From an uncultured Christensenella sp. (lineage in GTDB: Bacteria; Bacillota; Clostridia; Christensenellales; UBA3700): 64,000 bases of DNA. Location: NCBI GenBank assembly GCA_910583995.1, contig CAJTYW010000004.1, positions 80,178 to 144,177 on the forward strand, in the 5' to 3' direction. Under the pieces are notes generated by a model, which worked only from the letters and a program-made list of their open reading frames with translations, was not told where the DNA came from and searched no databases. Position 1 is the stretch's first letter, and the number at the start of each line of letters is the position of its first letter. This document shows, piece after piece, positions 52,833 to 61,028 of this stretch. A program made the position numbers and the translations under genes.

Positions 52833-53060
52833 ATGATAACTTTATCACAAATAAGAACAAGACTAATACAATCTATTAAAGAAAGTGGAATGTCTCAAAC
52901 CGAAATTGCAAGCAAACTTAATCTTACAGTTTCAGCTATATCACATATTTTAAAAGGAGATATAATGCCTGCCCTTGACACTCTTGCAAATTTATGTAGA
53001 GTATTGGATTTAGACGCCAACTACATACTTTGTTTAGAAAATGACGGCTTATGTAAATAA
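52833..53060 (+). CDS. HTH (XRE) regulator, paralogue 2
   Basis: 75 aa, same fold. MITLSQIRTRLIQSIKESG and QTEIASKLNLTVSAISHILK. RBS GGAG, 9 bases before ATG. 125 bases behind paralogue 1 and 4 bases before paralogue 3. Confidence 0.85.
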   Translation: MITLSQIRTRLIQSIKESGMSQTEIASKLNLTVSAISHILKGDIMPALDTLANLCRVLDLDANYILCLENDGLCK

Positions 53061-53064
53061 AATT

Positions 53065-53283
53065 ATGATAACACTTGCTCAAATACAAAAAAGATTAAAA
53101 ATTTCAATTCAGCAAAGTGGGTTATCCCAAACTGAAATCGCAAGAAGGCTAAATATTTCACAATCAAACATATCCCACTATTTAAGCGGTGATATTATGC
53201 CCGCACTAGATACTCTTGCAAACTTGTGTCAAATACTGGATTTGGATACAGACTACATTTTATGCCAAGATATAAAAGAATAA
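53065..53283 (+). CDS. HTH (XRE) regulator, paralogue 3
   Basis: 72 aa, QTEIARRLNISQSNISHYLS. I choose ATG 53065, which aligns with the starts of the two paralogues; an in-frame ATG at 53041 would add eight residues inside the upstream gene. No ribosome binding site is visible, so translation probably depends on coupling to paralogue 2, whose stop is 4 bases away. Confidence 0.8.
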   Translation: MITLAQIQKRLKISIQQSGLSQTEIARRLNISQSNISHYLSGDIMPALDTLANLCQILDLDTDYILCQDIKE

Positions 53284-53316
53284 AAAAATTCTACCAACAA
53301 TTTGGTAGAATTTTTA
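53284..53316. terminator. Bidirectional terminator
   Basis: AAAAATTCTACCAA (53284-53297) pairs with its complement (53302-53315), T-runs both ways, between HTH 3 and the converging GNAT gene. Confidence 0.85.
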
Positions 53317-53838
53317 TTTACTTATTAACATAAACATTGGTACACAATCATTATTAAACTTGTCATCAAGTTCTTTTACATCATTTTGAATTTCAAACCC
53401 AATATCTTGATACATTTTTATAAGTTTTTCAGAATCAATTGAATGTAAACAAATATATTTTGCCCCGATTACCCTATTAGCAATTTCATTAAGATATTCT
53501 AATATCATTTCAAAAAATATTCGAGCAATAGATTTTTTATCTTTTTCCGCTTTTTTGCAATAATTCTTATCACGAGCAAATGCTCTTATTTCTATTGCAG
53601 GAAAAACTTCATTTTCAATTTTTATAGATGAACACCTATATGCACAATATGCCAAAATTTTGTCATTATTAACTAACATCATTGCACAGCAATTATGTGA
53701 TGGAAGTTCTTTTAATAGTTTATTAAAAATATCTTCACTACAATTAAAATTTTCGATTAAATTAAAATGTTTTTTCTTATTATATAGTACTAAGCTTAAA
53801 CTATCCGAAATCTTATATTCATTAATTATCTCTGTCAT
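53314..53838 (-). CDS. GNAT-family acetyltransferase, possible toxin
   Basis: 174 aa with the GNAT layout: strands around AMMLVNNDKILAYCAYRCSS, the acetyl-CoA region AIEIRAFARDKNYCKK to IARIFFEMILEYLNEI, and the closing ICLHSIDSEKLIKMYQDIGFE. The usual Q/RxxGxG/A loop is degenerate (KKAEKDKKSIA). It overlaps the preceding small gene by 17 bases, so expression is coupled. GNAT toxins of type II systems have this size and this arrangement with a small upstream partner. An ordinary acetyltransferase is just as possible. Confidence 0.7.
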   Translation of the reverse strand: MTEIINEYKISDSLSLVLYNKKKHFNLIENFNCSEDIFNKLLKELPSHNCCAMMLVNNDKILAYCAYRCSSIKIENEVFPAIEIRAFARDKNYCKKAEKDKKSIARIFFEMILEYLNEIANRVIGAKYICLHSIDSEKLIKMYQDIGFEIQNDVKELDDKFNNDCVPMFMLISK

Positions 53839-53989
53839 TATCTAGCAAATCTTGAAGCAATTTGATATTGGCTTCTTTATTTTCTTTGCTAACTATGCGA
53901 GTAAAAGCCTTATAAGATTTTTTTTCTTTTGCTTTAAAATCTTTATCGCGTTTTGTAACAACATATTCACTATTTGTTAAAACTGCCAT
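53822..53989 (-). CDS. Small basic protein upstream of GNAT, possible antitoxin
   Basis: 55 aa, MAVLTNSEYVVTKRDKDFK then a Lys-rich helix and the acidic end LLQDLLDNDRDN. The ATG at 53989 follows GGAAAAGGAT. Two earlier in-frame ATGs lack a ribosome binding site. It is not a ribbon-helix-helix protein of the DUF1778 type that usually partners GNAT toxins. The 17-base overlap with the acetyltransferase gene suggests they act together. Confidence 0.6.
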   Translation of the reverse strand: MAVLTNSEYVVTKRDKDFKAKEKKSYKAFTRIVSKENKEANIKLLQDLLDNDRDN

Positions 53990-54202
53990 ATCCTTTTCCT
54001 TCTTTCTTTTTTTATTTTTATTATCAAAATTATCCATATAATATATTATGAAATACACTCAATTAATTATACATATAAAATGATTTACAATAATATTATA
54101 TATTAGAAAAATTTTATTGTCAAGAGGTTTAAGACATTAATGCATTTATTATAAATTATAATGTACCAAATTGAGATACAACAAATCACCTTATATCAAA
54201 TA

Positions 54203-54230
54203 AAAAAACGGCAATTACTTGCCGTTTTTT
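54203..54230 (-). terminator. Terminator
   Basis: AAAAAACGGCAA (54203-54214) and TTGCCGTTTTTT (54219-54230), loop TTAC; behind the 78-aa gene on the minus strand and bidirectional in form. Confidence 0.85.
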
Positions 54231-54255
54231 TTGTTTGCTAAATATGTATTAATAA

Positions 54256-54492
54256 TTATTTTTTAGCTGTTGCTTTTTTTGTAGCAGTTTTAGCTGTAGC
54301 TGTTTTTGTTGTAGTTGTTTTAGCAGCTGCATTTTTTGCGTAGTATGCTCTTGCACAAGGAAAATCCTTTTCTTTATCACATTTATCGCAATAACCATAA
54401 GTACCGCACATATCTGTACCATTCTCGCTGTCAGTCCATTTAATTATATCTAGTTCAGATTGTTTAGTCTCCAATTGCTTAATTGTAGCCAT
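54256..54492 (-). CDS. Small zinc-cluster protein with histone-like tail
   Basis: 78 aa. Residues 1-50 hold four Cys (MCGTYGYCDKCDKEKDFPC) that could bind zinc. The last 28 residues are almost only Ala, Lys and Thr (AAAKTTTTKTATAKTATKK), like the tails of bacterial histone H1-type proteins, which bind DNA non-specifically. GAGGTG stands 6 bases before the ATG. Not a family I know; a nucleic-acid-binding role is inference. Confidence 0.65.
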   Translation of the reverse strand: MATIKQLETKQSELDIIKWTDSENGTDMCGTYGYCDKCDKEKDFPCARAYYAKNAAAKTTTTKTATAKTATKKATAKK

Positions 54493-54621
54493 TCATATCA
54501 CCTCGATTTTTTTAATTTATACAATAAGGATAGCACTAACCCAACTAAAAGTCAAACAATATATATAAAGTTACAAAATAACTATTTATTGTAACTTTTA
54601 TGTACATATTGAAAAAAGCAT

Positions 54622-54660
54622 CAAAAAAGCAACTATTACTTGCGTTTAGCTGCTTTTTTT
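54622..54660 (-). terminator. Terminator of alaS
   Basis: AAAAAAGCA (54623-54631) and TGCTTTTTT (54651-54659) around a loop with a smaller hairpin; 29 bases after the alaS stop. Confidence 0.65.
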
Positions 54661-54688
54661 AGTTAAATTTCTGTTAAATTATATCAAA

Positions 54689-56476
54689 TTATTTTGTCAA
54701 AGTAGCCTTAATTCTTCTTACGCCGGCACTTGATGATTGCTCTTTAACAATTTTAAATTTGCCAAGGTCGCCAGTGTTTTTAGCGTGTGGGCCACCGCAA
54801 ATTTCCTTTGAAACATTGCCTATTGTATAAACTTTTACTTTTTCAGAGTATTTTGAGTCAAACACACCGATTGCACCTTGATTTTTTGCTTCTTCAACTG
54901 ACATTTCTTCACAAACAATGTCTATTTTTTGGTCAATTACACTATTTACCATATCTTCAACGGCTTGCTTTTCTTGCTCTGTCAAAGGTCTATCAAAGTT
55001 AAAGTCAAATCTCAATCTTTCAGCTGTTATATTACTACCTTTTTGTTGGATATTGCTATCATTAAGTACTTTTTTAAGGCAAGCGTTCATAATATGTGTT
55101 GCAGTATGAAGATTTGTAGTAGCTTCGCCATTATCTGCTAAACCGCCTTTAAACTTTTGCTCTGCACCCTTTTGAGATTTAAGTTGATGTTCGCTAAATG
55201 CTTTATGATAACCCTCAACATCAACGCTGTAGCCTTTTTCTTTGCAAATTTCAATAGTCATCTCTAGTGGGAAACCAAAAGTATCGTATAATCTAAAGGC
55301 TGTTTTGCCATTTAAAGTATTGTTTTGCATATACTTCATTACTTTTTCGATTTCCTTCAAACCATTTTCTATAGTTTTACTAAATCTCTCAATTTCCTTT
55401 TCAAGTTCGCTTATTATTTTGTTTTCATTTCTTCCAAGTTCGTTATAAATTTCTTTATATTTATCTACAAAAGCTTTTGATACTTGCAAAATGCCTTCTT
55501 GTGGCATATCGATAACTCTAGCAAATCTTACCGCTCTACGGATTAATCTTCTAAGCACATAGCCTTGGTCAACATTAGACGGAGTAATGCCTTTGTCATC
55601 ACCAAGTATAAAAGTAGCTGTACGGATATGGTCTGCGATAATACGCATTGCTTTTGTTGTTTCGTCATCTTGCAAATAAGCTCTTCCTGACAATTTTTCA
55701 ATTAGCTTGATAATATCGCTGAAAAAGTCTGTTTCATACACACTTGCAACGCCGTTTAGCATACAAATAGTTCTCTCAAGTCCCATACCTGTATCAACAT
55801 TCTTTTGCTTTAACGGCTCAAACTTGCCTTCTGCAGTTTTGTTGTATTCCATAAATACATTGTTCCAAATTTCAACATATTTGCCGCAATCGCAAGCTGG
55901 AGAACATTTTTCTGAACATTTTGGTTTGCCTGTATCAATAAATATTTCTGTATCGCCACCGCAAGGTCCTGTTTGTCCTGCAGGTCCCCACCAGTTGTGT
56001 TTTTTAGGAAGATAGTAAATAGCATCACGGCTAATTCCAAGTTCCGCCCAAATGTTTGCAGAAACTTCGTCTCTTGGAGCGTCGCTATCGCCTTCAAAAA
56101 CAGTAACAGCAATTTTATCTGTTGGTATTTCAAGCACTTTTGTTAAAAACTCAAAGCTCCAACTAATGCTTTCCTTTTTAAAATAGTCACCCAATGACCA
56201 GTTACCCAACATTTCAAAAAATGTGCAGTGTGTGCTGTCGCCTACTTCGTCAATATCACCTGTTCTTACACATTTTTGCACATCGCAAAGTCTTGTGCCT
56301 TGTGGGTGTTTTTGTCCTAAAAGATATGGCACAAGCGGGTGCATACCTGCTGTTGTAAACAACACAGTAGGGTCATTTTCCGGTATTAATGAACTACTAT
56401 CTATTATACTATGATTTTTGCTTTTAAAAAACTCCAAATAAGCATCACGAAGTTCGTATGATGTCATTTTTTTCAT
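54689..56476 (-). CDS. alaS: Alanyl-tRNA synthetase, short form
   Basis: Charges tRNA-Ala. 595 aa against about 870 in most bacteria. The catalytic domain is complete: motif 1 region SLIPENDPTVLFTTAGMHPL, WWGPAGQTGPCGGDTEIF, and DTGMGLERT. A Cys-rich insert (CSEKCSPACDCG) may bind zinc. The tRNA-binding helical part and the editing domain follow, with metal ligands HTATH and CGGPH. The protein stops right after the editing domain, so the C-terminal C-Ala domain is missing. Upstream is a short leader without a T-box. Short enzymes like this are known in some lineages; a second full-length alaS elsewhere cannot be excluded. Confidence 0.93.
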   Translation of the reverse strand: MKKMTSYELRDAYLEFFKSKNHSIIDSSSLIPENDPTVLFTTAGMHPLVPYLLGQKHPQGTRLCDVQKCVRTGDIDEVGDSTHCTFFEMLGNWSLGDYFKKESISWSFEFLTKVLEIPTDKIAVTVFEGDSDAPRDEVSANIWAELGISRDAIYYLPKKHNWWGPAGQTGPCGGDTEIFIDTGKPKCSEKCSPACDCGKYVEIWNNVFMEYNKTAEGKFEPLKQKNVDTGMGLERTICMLNGVASVYETDFFSDIIKLIEKLSGRAYLQDDETTKAMRIIADHIRTATFILGDDKGITPSNVDQGYVLRRLIRRAVRFARVIDMPQEGILQVSKAFVDKYKEIYNELGRNENKIISELEKEIERFSKTIENGLKEIEKVMKYMQNNTLNGKTAFRLYDTFGFPLEMTIEICKEKGYSVDVEGYHKAFSEHQLKSQKGAEQKFKGGLADNGEATTNLHTATHIMNACLKKVLNDSNIQQKGSNITAERLRFDFNFDRPLTEQEKQAVEDMVNSVIDQKIDIVCEEMSVEEAKNQGAIGVFDSKYSEKVKVYTIGNVSKEICGGPHAKNTGDLGKFKIVKEQSSSAGVRRIKATLTK

Positions 56477-56572
56477 ATTATTCTCCTTTTTTTATCAAAA
56501 GTAACTTTTTAATTTATCATTATTAAATATTTTGCTATCAATTTTACTCAAAATTATAATTTTGACTTAATT

Positions 56573-58699
56573 TTATTCGTAAAACAACATATCTGCATAG
56601 TTAGGATAAGGTGCGTACTCTTTTGGCAACAATTTTTCCGCTTTATCTACACTTACTCTTAACTTTTCCATTAGCGGAACAATTTGGTCGCGGAACAAAA
56701 TTGCTTTTTTCTTGCTTGTATTTGCACGCATTGTTTGAGAATGTATTCTTTCCAAATCCAACATATCCGCATAAATGCTATCAAGCAATGGGATTAGTGC
56801 ATTAAGCAAGCTAGACTCCACATTACTGCATTTTTTATCAAAACCTGCTTGATTCATATAAACGATTGATTGAGCAAGTTTTGCTTTATATTCAATTATA
56901 ACAGGCATAATATCGTGTTTTACCATCATTAGCATTGTTCTTGCTTCGATATTAATTACCTTGTTGTAAATATCAAGATAAATCTCTCTGCGTGACTGCA
57001 ATTCGATATCATTCATAACCTTATGTTTTCCAAATAGCTCAATGCTTTTTTCAGAAACCAAAGTGTCATAAGCATCAACACAATTGGTTATGTTATTCAA
57101 GCCACGTTTTTTAGCTTCTCTTATCCATTCCTTTGAATAGTTATTGCCGTTAAAAATCACACGCTTATGCTCTAGATATAAGTTTTTGATAATTTCTGCA
57201 ACTTTTGCATTTCTATCACTTGCATCTACACACTCCAATTCGTCTGCAATCCTTGCAAACATTTCTGCAACAACAGTATTGATTGTTGTATTAGGATTTG
57301 ATAATGTAGCAGATGAACCGACCATTCTAAATTCAAATTTATTACCAGTAAAAGCAAAAGGACTTGTTCTGTTTCTGTCACTAGTATCTTTACTTAGCTC
57401 TGCAAGATAATTTACACCAGTGTTTATAAATTGTTTTTGAGCAACTCCGCCTACATTACCTGAAATAAAGTTTTCAATAACATTTTGCATATCGTCGCCG
57501 ATATAAACTGAGATAATACAAGGTGGTGCTTCGTGTCCGCCCAATCTATGCTCGTTACCTGCATTTGATGCACTTGTTCTTATTAAATCAGCATACTCGT
57601 CAACACCTGCAATTACTGCGGTTATAGTTAGCAAAAACAATGTGTTTTCTATAGGGTTTTTGCCCGGTTTTAAAAGATTAATACCTGTATCTGTCAAAAC
57701 AGACCAGTTATTGTGCTTTCCGCTGCCATTTACGTTTGCAAATGGTTTTTCGTGTAGTAAACAAACTAAACCAAACTTTTCGGCAACTTTTTTCATTGTA
57801 TCCATAATAATTTGGTTTTGGTCTGTGGCAATATTTGCAGTGCAAAAGATTGGTGCAAGCTCGTGTTGAGAAGGTGCCGCTTCGTTATGTTGAGTTTTTG
57901 CAGTAATGCCTAGCTTCCAAAGTTCGTCATTTAGCTCTGCCATAAAATTGGAAACTCGTGTTTTTATACTTGCGTAATATTGGTCATTTTGCTCCTGTCC
58001 CTTTGGTGCATTGCTACCAAACAAAGTCCTTCCTGTAAACTTTAGGTCAGGTCTTTGTTCGTAATGCTTTTTATCAATCAAAAAGTATTCTTGCTCACCG
58101 CCGACATTGGCAACAACTTTATTTACATCGTTATACCCAAGCAAACGCATAAGTCTAACGCCTTCACGGTTCAACGCTTCCATACTTCTAAGTAATGGTG
58201 TTTTTTTGTCAAGTGCTTCGCCATTGTAACTACAAAATGCGGTTGGGATATAAAGTATAGCTCTGTCATTTGCTATTTTTTTGATAAAAGCTGGGGAAGA
58301 ACAATCCCATACAGTGTAACCCCTTGCTTCAAACACCGCTCTTATACCGCCACTTGGAAAGCTTGACGCATCGGCTTCGCCTTTTGACAAGTTTTTACCT
58401 GTAAACTCTAGTATTGTTTTGCCGTGTTTATCTATGCTTATAAAGCTATCGTGCTTTTCAGCTGTAGCACCAGTTAGTGGTTGGAACCAATGAGTATAGT
58501 GGGTAGCACCATTGTTCATTGCCCATTCCTTCATACTTGCAGCAACACGGTTTGCCAAATCAAGTCCCAAAATTTTGCCAGAGTCCATTACTTCCCTTAA
58601 CTCTTTGTAAGTATCAGGGGACATATACTCTTGCATAACTTCGTCATTAAAAACATACTCTCCAAAATAATCTGTAATTCTCTTATTGTTATTTTCCAT
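56573..58699 (-). CDS. glnN: Glutamine synthetase type III
   Basis: Makes glutamine from glutamate and ammonia. The 708-aa size and the motifs ASSFPSGGIRAVFEARGYTVWD, GGEQEYFLID, HNEAAPSQHELAP, LHEKPFANVNGSGKHNNWS and AGNEHRLGGHEAPP identify GSIII, the large dodecameric form common in Bacteroidetes and Clostridia. It starts 9 bases behind the LysR gene, on the same transcript, which suggests that regulator controls it. Confidence 0.96.
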   Translation of the reverse strand: MENNNKRITDYFGEYVFNDEVMQEYMSPDTYKELREVMDSGKILGLDLANRVAASMKEWAMNNGATHYTHWFQPLTGATAEKHDSFISIDKHGKTILEFTGKNLSKGEADASSFPSGGIRAVFEARGYTVWDCSSPAFIKKIANDRAILYIPTAFCSYNGEALDKKTPLLRSMEALNREGVRLMRLLGYNDVNKVVANVGGEQEYFLIDKKHYEQRPDLKFTGRTLFGSNAPKGQEQNDQYYASIKTRVSNFMAELNDELWKLGITAKTQHNEAAPSQHELAPIFCTANIATDQNQIIMDTMKKVAEKFGLVCLLHEKPFANVNGSGKHNNWSVLTDTGINLLKPGKNPIENTLFLLTITAVIAGVDEYADLIRTSASNAGNEHRLGGHEAPPCIISVYIGDDMQNVIENFISGNVGGVAQKQFINTGVNYLAELSKDTSDRNRTSPFAFTGNKFEFRMVGSSATLSNPNTTINTVVAEMFARIADELECVDASDRNAKVAEIIKNLYLEHKRVIFNGNNYSKEWIREAKKRGLNNITNCVDAYDTLVSEKSIELFGKHKVMNDIELQSRREIYLDIYNKVINIEARTMLMMVKHDIMPVIIEYKAKLAQSIVYMNQAGFDKKCSNVESSLLNALIPLLDSIYADMLDLERIHSQTMRANTSKKKAILFRDQIVPLMEKLRVSVDKAEKLLPKEYAPYPNYADMLFYE

Positions 58700-58707
58700 A
58701 TCACACC

Positions 58708-59592
58708 TTAATTTTTCAAACTATTAACAAACTGCAATGCAGAATAATTCAATGGTACACCTTTCATAGTTACCAAAGCAAATGCCCTTTTTGGCATATC
58801 AAAAGTAATTGGCACTTTGTGCAATATACCTTGAGAAATATCTTGCTCCACAATTGATTTAGGGGCACAAGTAATACCAAGTCCTACTCTTGCCATATCA
58901 AGCATTAAATCAAGGCTACCAAGCTCTAACATAGGGTTCAATGTAACCCCATATTTTGCAAAATGTTCATCAATTACTCTTCTTGTATTACTCAATTTTT
59001 CAAGCATTATAAGTGGTTCATTTGCAATATCTTCAGCAGACAAAGGTTCGTTATATCTTGTTATCCAATCGCTATTGCAAACAAAAACATCTTCCGTATC
59101 AACTACATTTGAAAAATCAAGTAAATCGTCTTCAAGCGGCACATTAACAAAACCGATATCAACTTTACCACTCTTTAGCAAATTAACAGTTTCACCTGTA
59201 GTTCTATTTGTTACCTTAACGCTTATATCGGGATATTTGTTTATAAAGTTTTTAATGTACGGCAACAAAAAATGTTTGGTTATTGTATCAGATGCACCAA
59301 TTTTAATCTCACCATAAGTCAATTCTTTTAATTGGCTAAACTTCTTTTCCGCTTTATCAATCAATTGATTTGCTTCCTTGATATAATCATATATCATTTT
59401 GCCTTCATAAGTAAGTTCCATACCTTTACTTGTACGCTTAAATAACCTACCGCCAATTTGTGTCTCCAATTGTTTGATAGACTGGCTAACAGCCGGTTGA
59501 GATATATATAGCTCGCCCGCAGCTTTTGTAATACTGCCGGTTGATGCAACCATATAAAAAATCCTGTACAATTCATAATTGATAAAGCTCAT
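58708..59592 (-). CDS. LysR-family transcriptional regulator
   Basis: 294 aa. Winged HTH at residues 1-62 (YELYRIFYMVASTGSITKAAGELYISQPAVSQSIKQLE) and the two-lobed effector domain (90-290). Start at ATG 59592, 9 bases after AGGAG; an ATG at 59601 touches that site and is unlikely. LysR proteins directly upstream of type III glutamine synthetase recur in Clostridia, so nitrogen control is the best guess. Effector not known. Confidence 0.92.
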   Translation of the reverse strand: MSFINYELYRIFYMVASTGSITKAAGELYISQPAVSQSIKQLETQIGGRLFKRTSKGMELTYEGKMIYDYIKEANQLIDKAEKKFSQLKELTYGEIKIGASDTITKHFLLPYIKNFINKYPDISVKVTNRTTGETVNLLKSGKVDIGFVNVPLEDDLLDFSNVVDTEDVFVCNSDWITRYNEPLSAEDIANEPLIMLEKLSNTRRVIDEHFAKYGVTLNPMLELGSLDLMLDMARVGLGITCAPKSIVEQDISQGILHKVPITFDMPKRAFALVTMKGVPLNYSALQFVNSLKN

Positions 59593-59676
59593 TTGTGTCA
59601 TCTCCTGTAAAATTTCAAAGTTGTTGAAATTATTTATTAAATTATAATTAAAATTAATATAAAAAGCAATTATTTT

Positions 59677-59704
59677 AAAACACTTTTTTAAAAAAAGTTG
59701 TTTT
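59677..59704 (-). terminator. Possible terminator of the FtsX permease pair
   Basis: AAAACA...TGTTTT hairpin with T-rich stem 15 bases after the permease stop. AT-only stem, so weak. Confidence 0.4.
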
Positions 59705-59719
59705 ATATAACGATTAGTT

Positions 59720-61027
59720 TTAGCTTTCCATACTATTACGCAACATTTTAATAGTCGAACGCTTAAATAGTAAAGAATAGTTGATTAAACATACTGCCAA
59801 AACTACTCCCAATGTAAATAAAACAGCAATTGCGAAAGTAATCAAAAAGTTCGCCCAACCAAAAAATACACCTACGCCGACCATACTTGAGAGCAAATAA
59901 TCCATCAAAAATACAAGTCCATAACTTAGTGCATAAGCAACTATTGCTGCAAACATTGATAGTATAAACATTTCACAAAAAAGGATTGTAAACAATTTTT
60001 GTTTATCCATACCATACACTTGCATAATGGCATAAAAATTGTTTTTTTTCTTCATCATAAAACGCATACTGTACATTATATTTAAAACTAGCGCACTTAT
60101 TATACCAAGTCCTACTGTTGCCATAATGCCATTTAAAATACTGCTAATAATTCTAACAGTAGTTGACATTGACAATCCATACTCACTACCAAGTTCTATA
60201 CTTTTAACATTCATTATACCTAAACCGCGTATGTCATCAAGCAGTTTATCGTTTAGTTTAAAGCCTTTCATATAAAGTTTAGTTTGATATTTTATATTTG
60301 AAGTATTGATTGACTCAAAATATTTAAACAAACTACTATTTTTGCTTACAATAAAATGTTGGTCAATTGTATTTGTAAGCTCATAAGTATGTGCATTTAT
60401 AATTCCGACAATTTTATATGAATATGTTTGTCCTGCAAGGTTAATATTCAAAAATTTACCCATTACACTTGTATCAAGTTCAAACTCTTGCAAAAAATAT
60501 TCGCTAATTATAATTTCATTATCGCCTACACTATCCTTTCCTAAAAGCATACATTTATTGTCGTCAAACCTGTAGTCAAGCTCTTCTTCGTGGTGTGGCT
60601 GTATAATTTTTTCGTCATTAGGGACAAAAGCAAAATCGCCATAATGCAAATTGTTTACATAAGGGTCTATACCTATTTGCAAATTGCCTTCGTAATAATC
60701 GTGTTCACATTCGTAATGTTTGTTTTCTATATCAAAACTCATACCAAGCAAATTATTTACATTTCTGCATATAGCAATTTGACTAACTCCACTTATATCG
60801 TCAATGTTTTTAATTTGGTCTATTTTAGTATCGGTAATAGGCAAAGTTGTTTCTATAATAATATTGTGTGCCGAACGATAAGATTTTGTAATTCTTTCCG
60901 TTTCTTCACTAAGTGCAACTGAATATGCTGTAAAAATACACATAATAATAACCATCGCCAAAATTGACAAAGCAACTTTTGCCGACGACCATTTTCTTGC
61001 CATTATGTTTTTCCACGCAATAAGCAT
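59720..61027 (-). CDS. ABC transporter permease, FtsX type
   Basis: 435 aa. Membrane helix near 15-38, extracytoplasmic domain to about 285, three C-terminal helices; the loop KKKNNFYAIMQVYGMDKQKLFTILF is the FtsX cytoplasmic signature. One base behind the stop of the next permease gene. No ATPase gene is adjacent on either side, so the pair must borrow one from elsewhere or from beyond the window. Confidence 0.85.
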   Translation of the reverse strand: MLIAWKNIMARKWSSAKVALSILAMVIIMCIFTAYSVALSEETERITKSYRSAHNIIIETTLPITDTKIDQIKNIDDISGVSQIAICRNVNNLLGMSFDIENKHYECEHDYYEGNLQIGIDPYVNNLHYGDFAFVPNDEKIIQPHHEEELDYRFDDNKCMLLGKDSVGDNEIIISEYFLQEFELDTSVMGKFLNINLAGQTYSYKIVGIINAHTYELTNTIDQHFIVSKNSSLFKYFESINTSNIKYQTKLYMKGFKLNDKLLDDIRGLGIMNVKSIELGSEYGLSMSTTVRIISSILNGIMATVGLGIISALVLNIMYSMRFMMKKKNNFYAIMQVYGMDKQKLFTILFCEMFILSMFAAIVAYALSYGLVFLMDYLLSSMVGVGVFFGWANFLITFAIAVLFTLGVVLAVCLINYSLLFKRSTIKMLRNSMES

Positions 61028-61028
61028 A

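Noticed and set aside
56477..56572. T-box leader for alaS
   Set aside because: The gap is under 100 bases and lacks the T-box sequence and an antiterminator.
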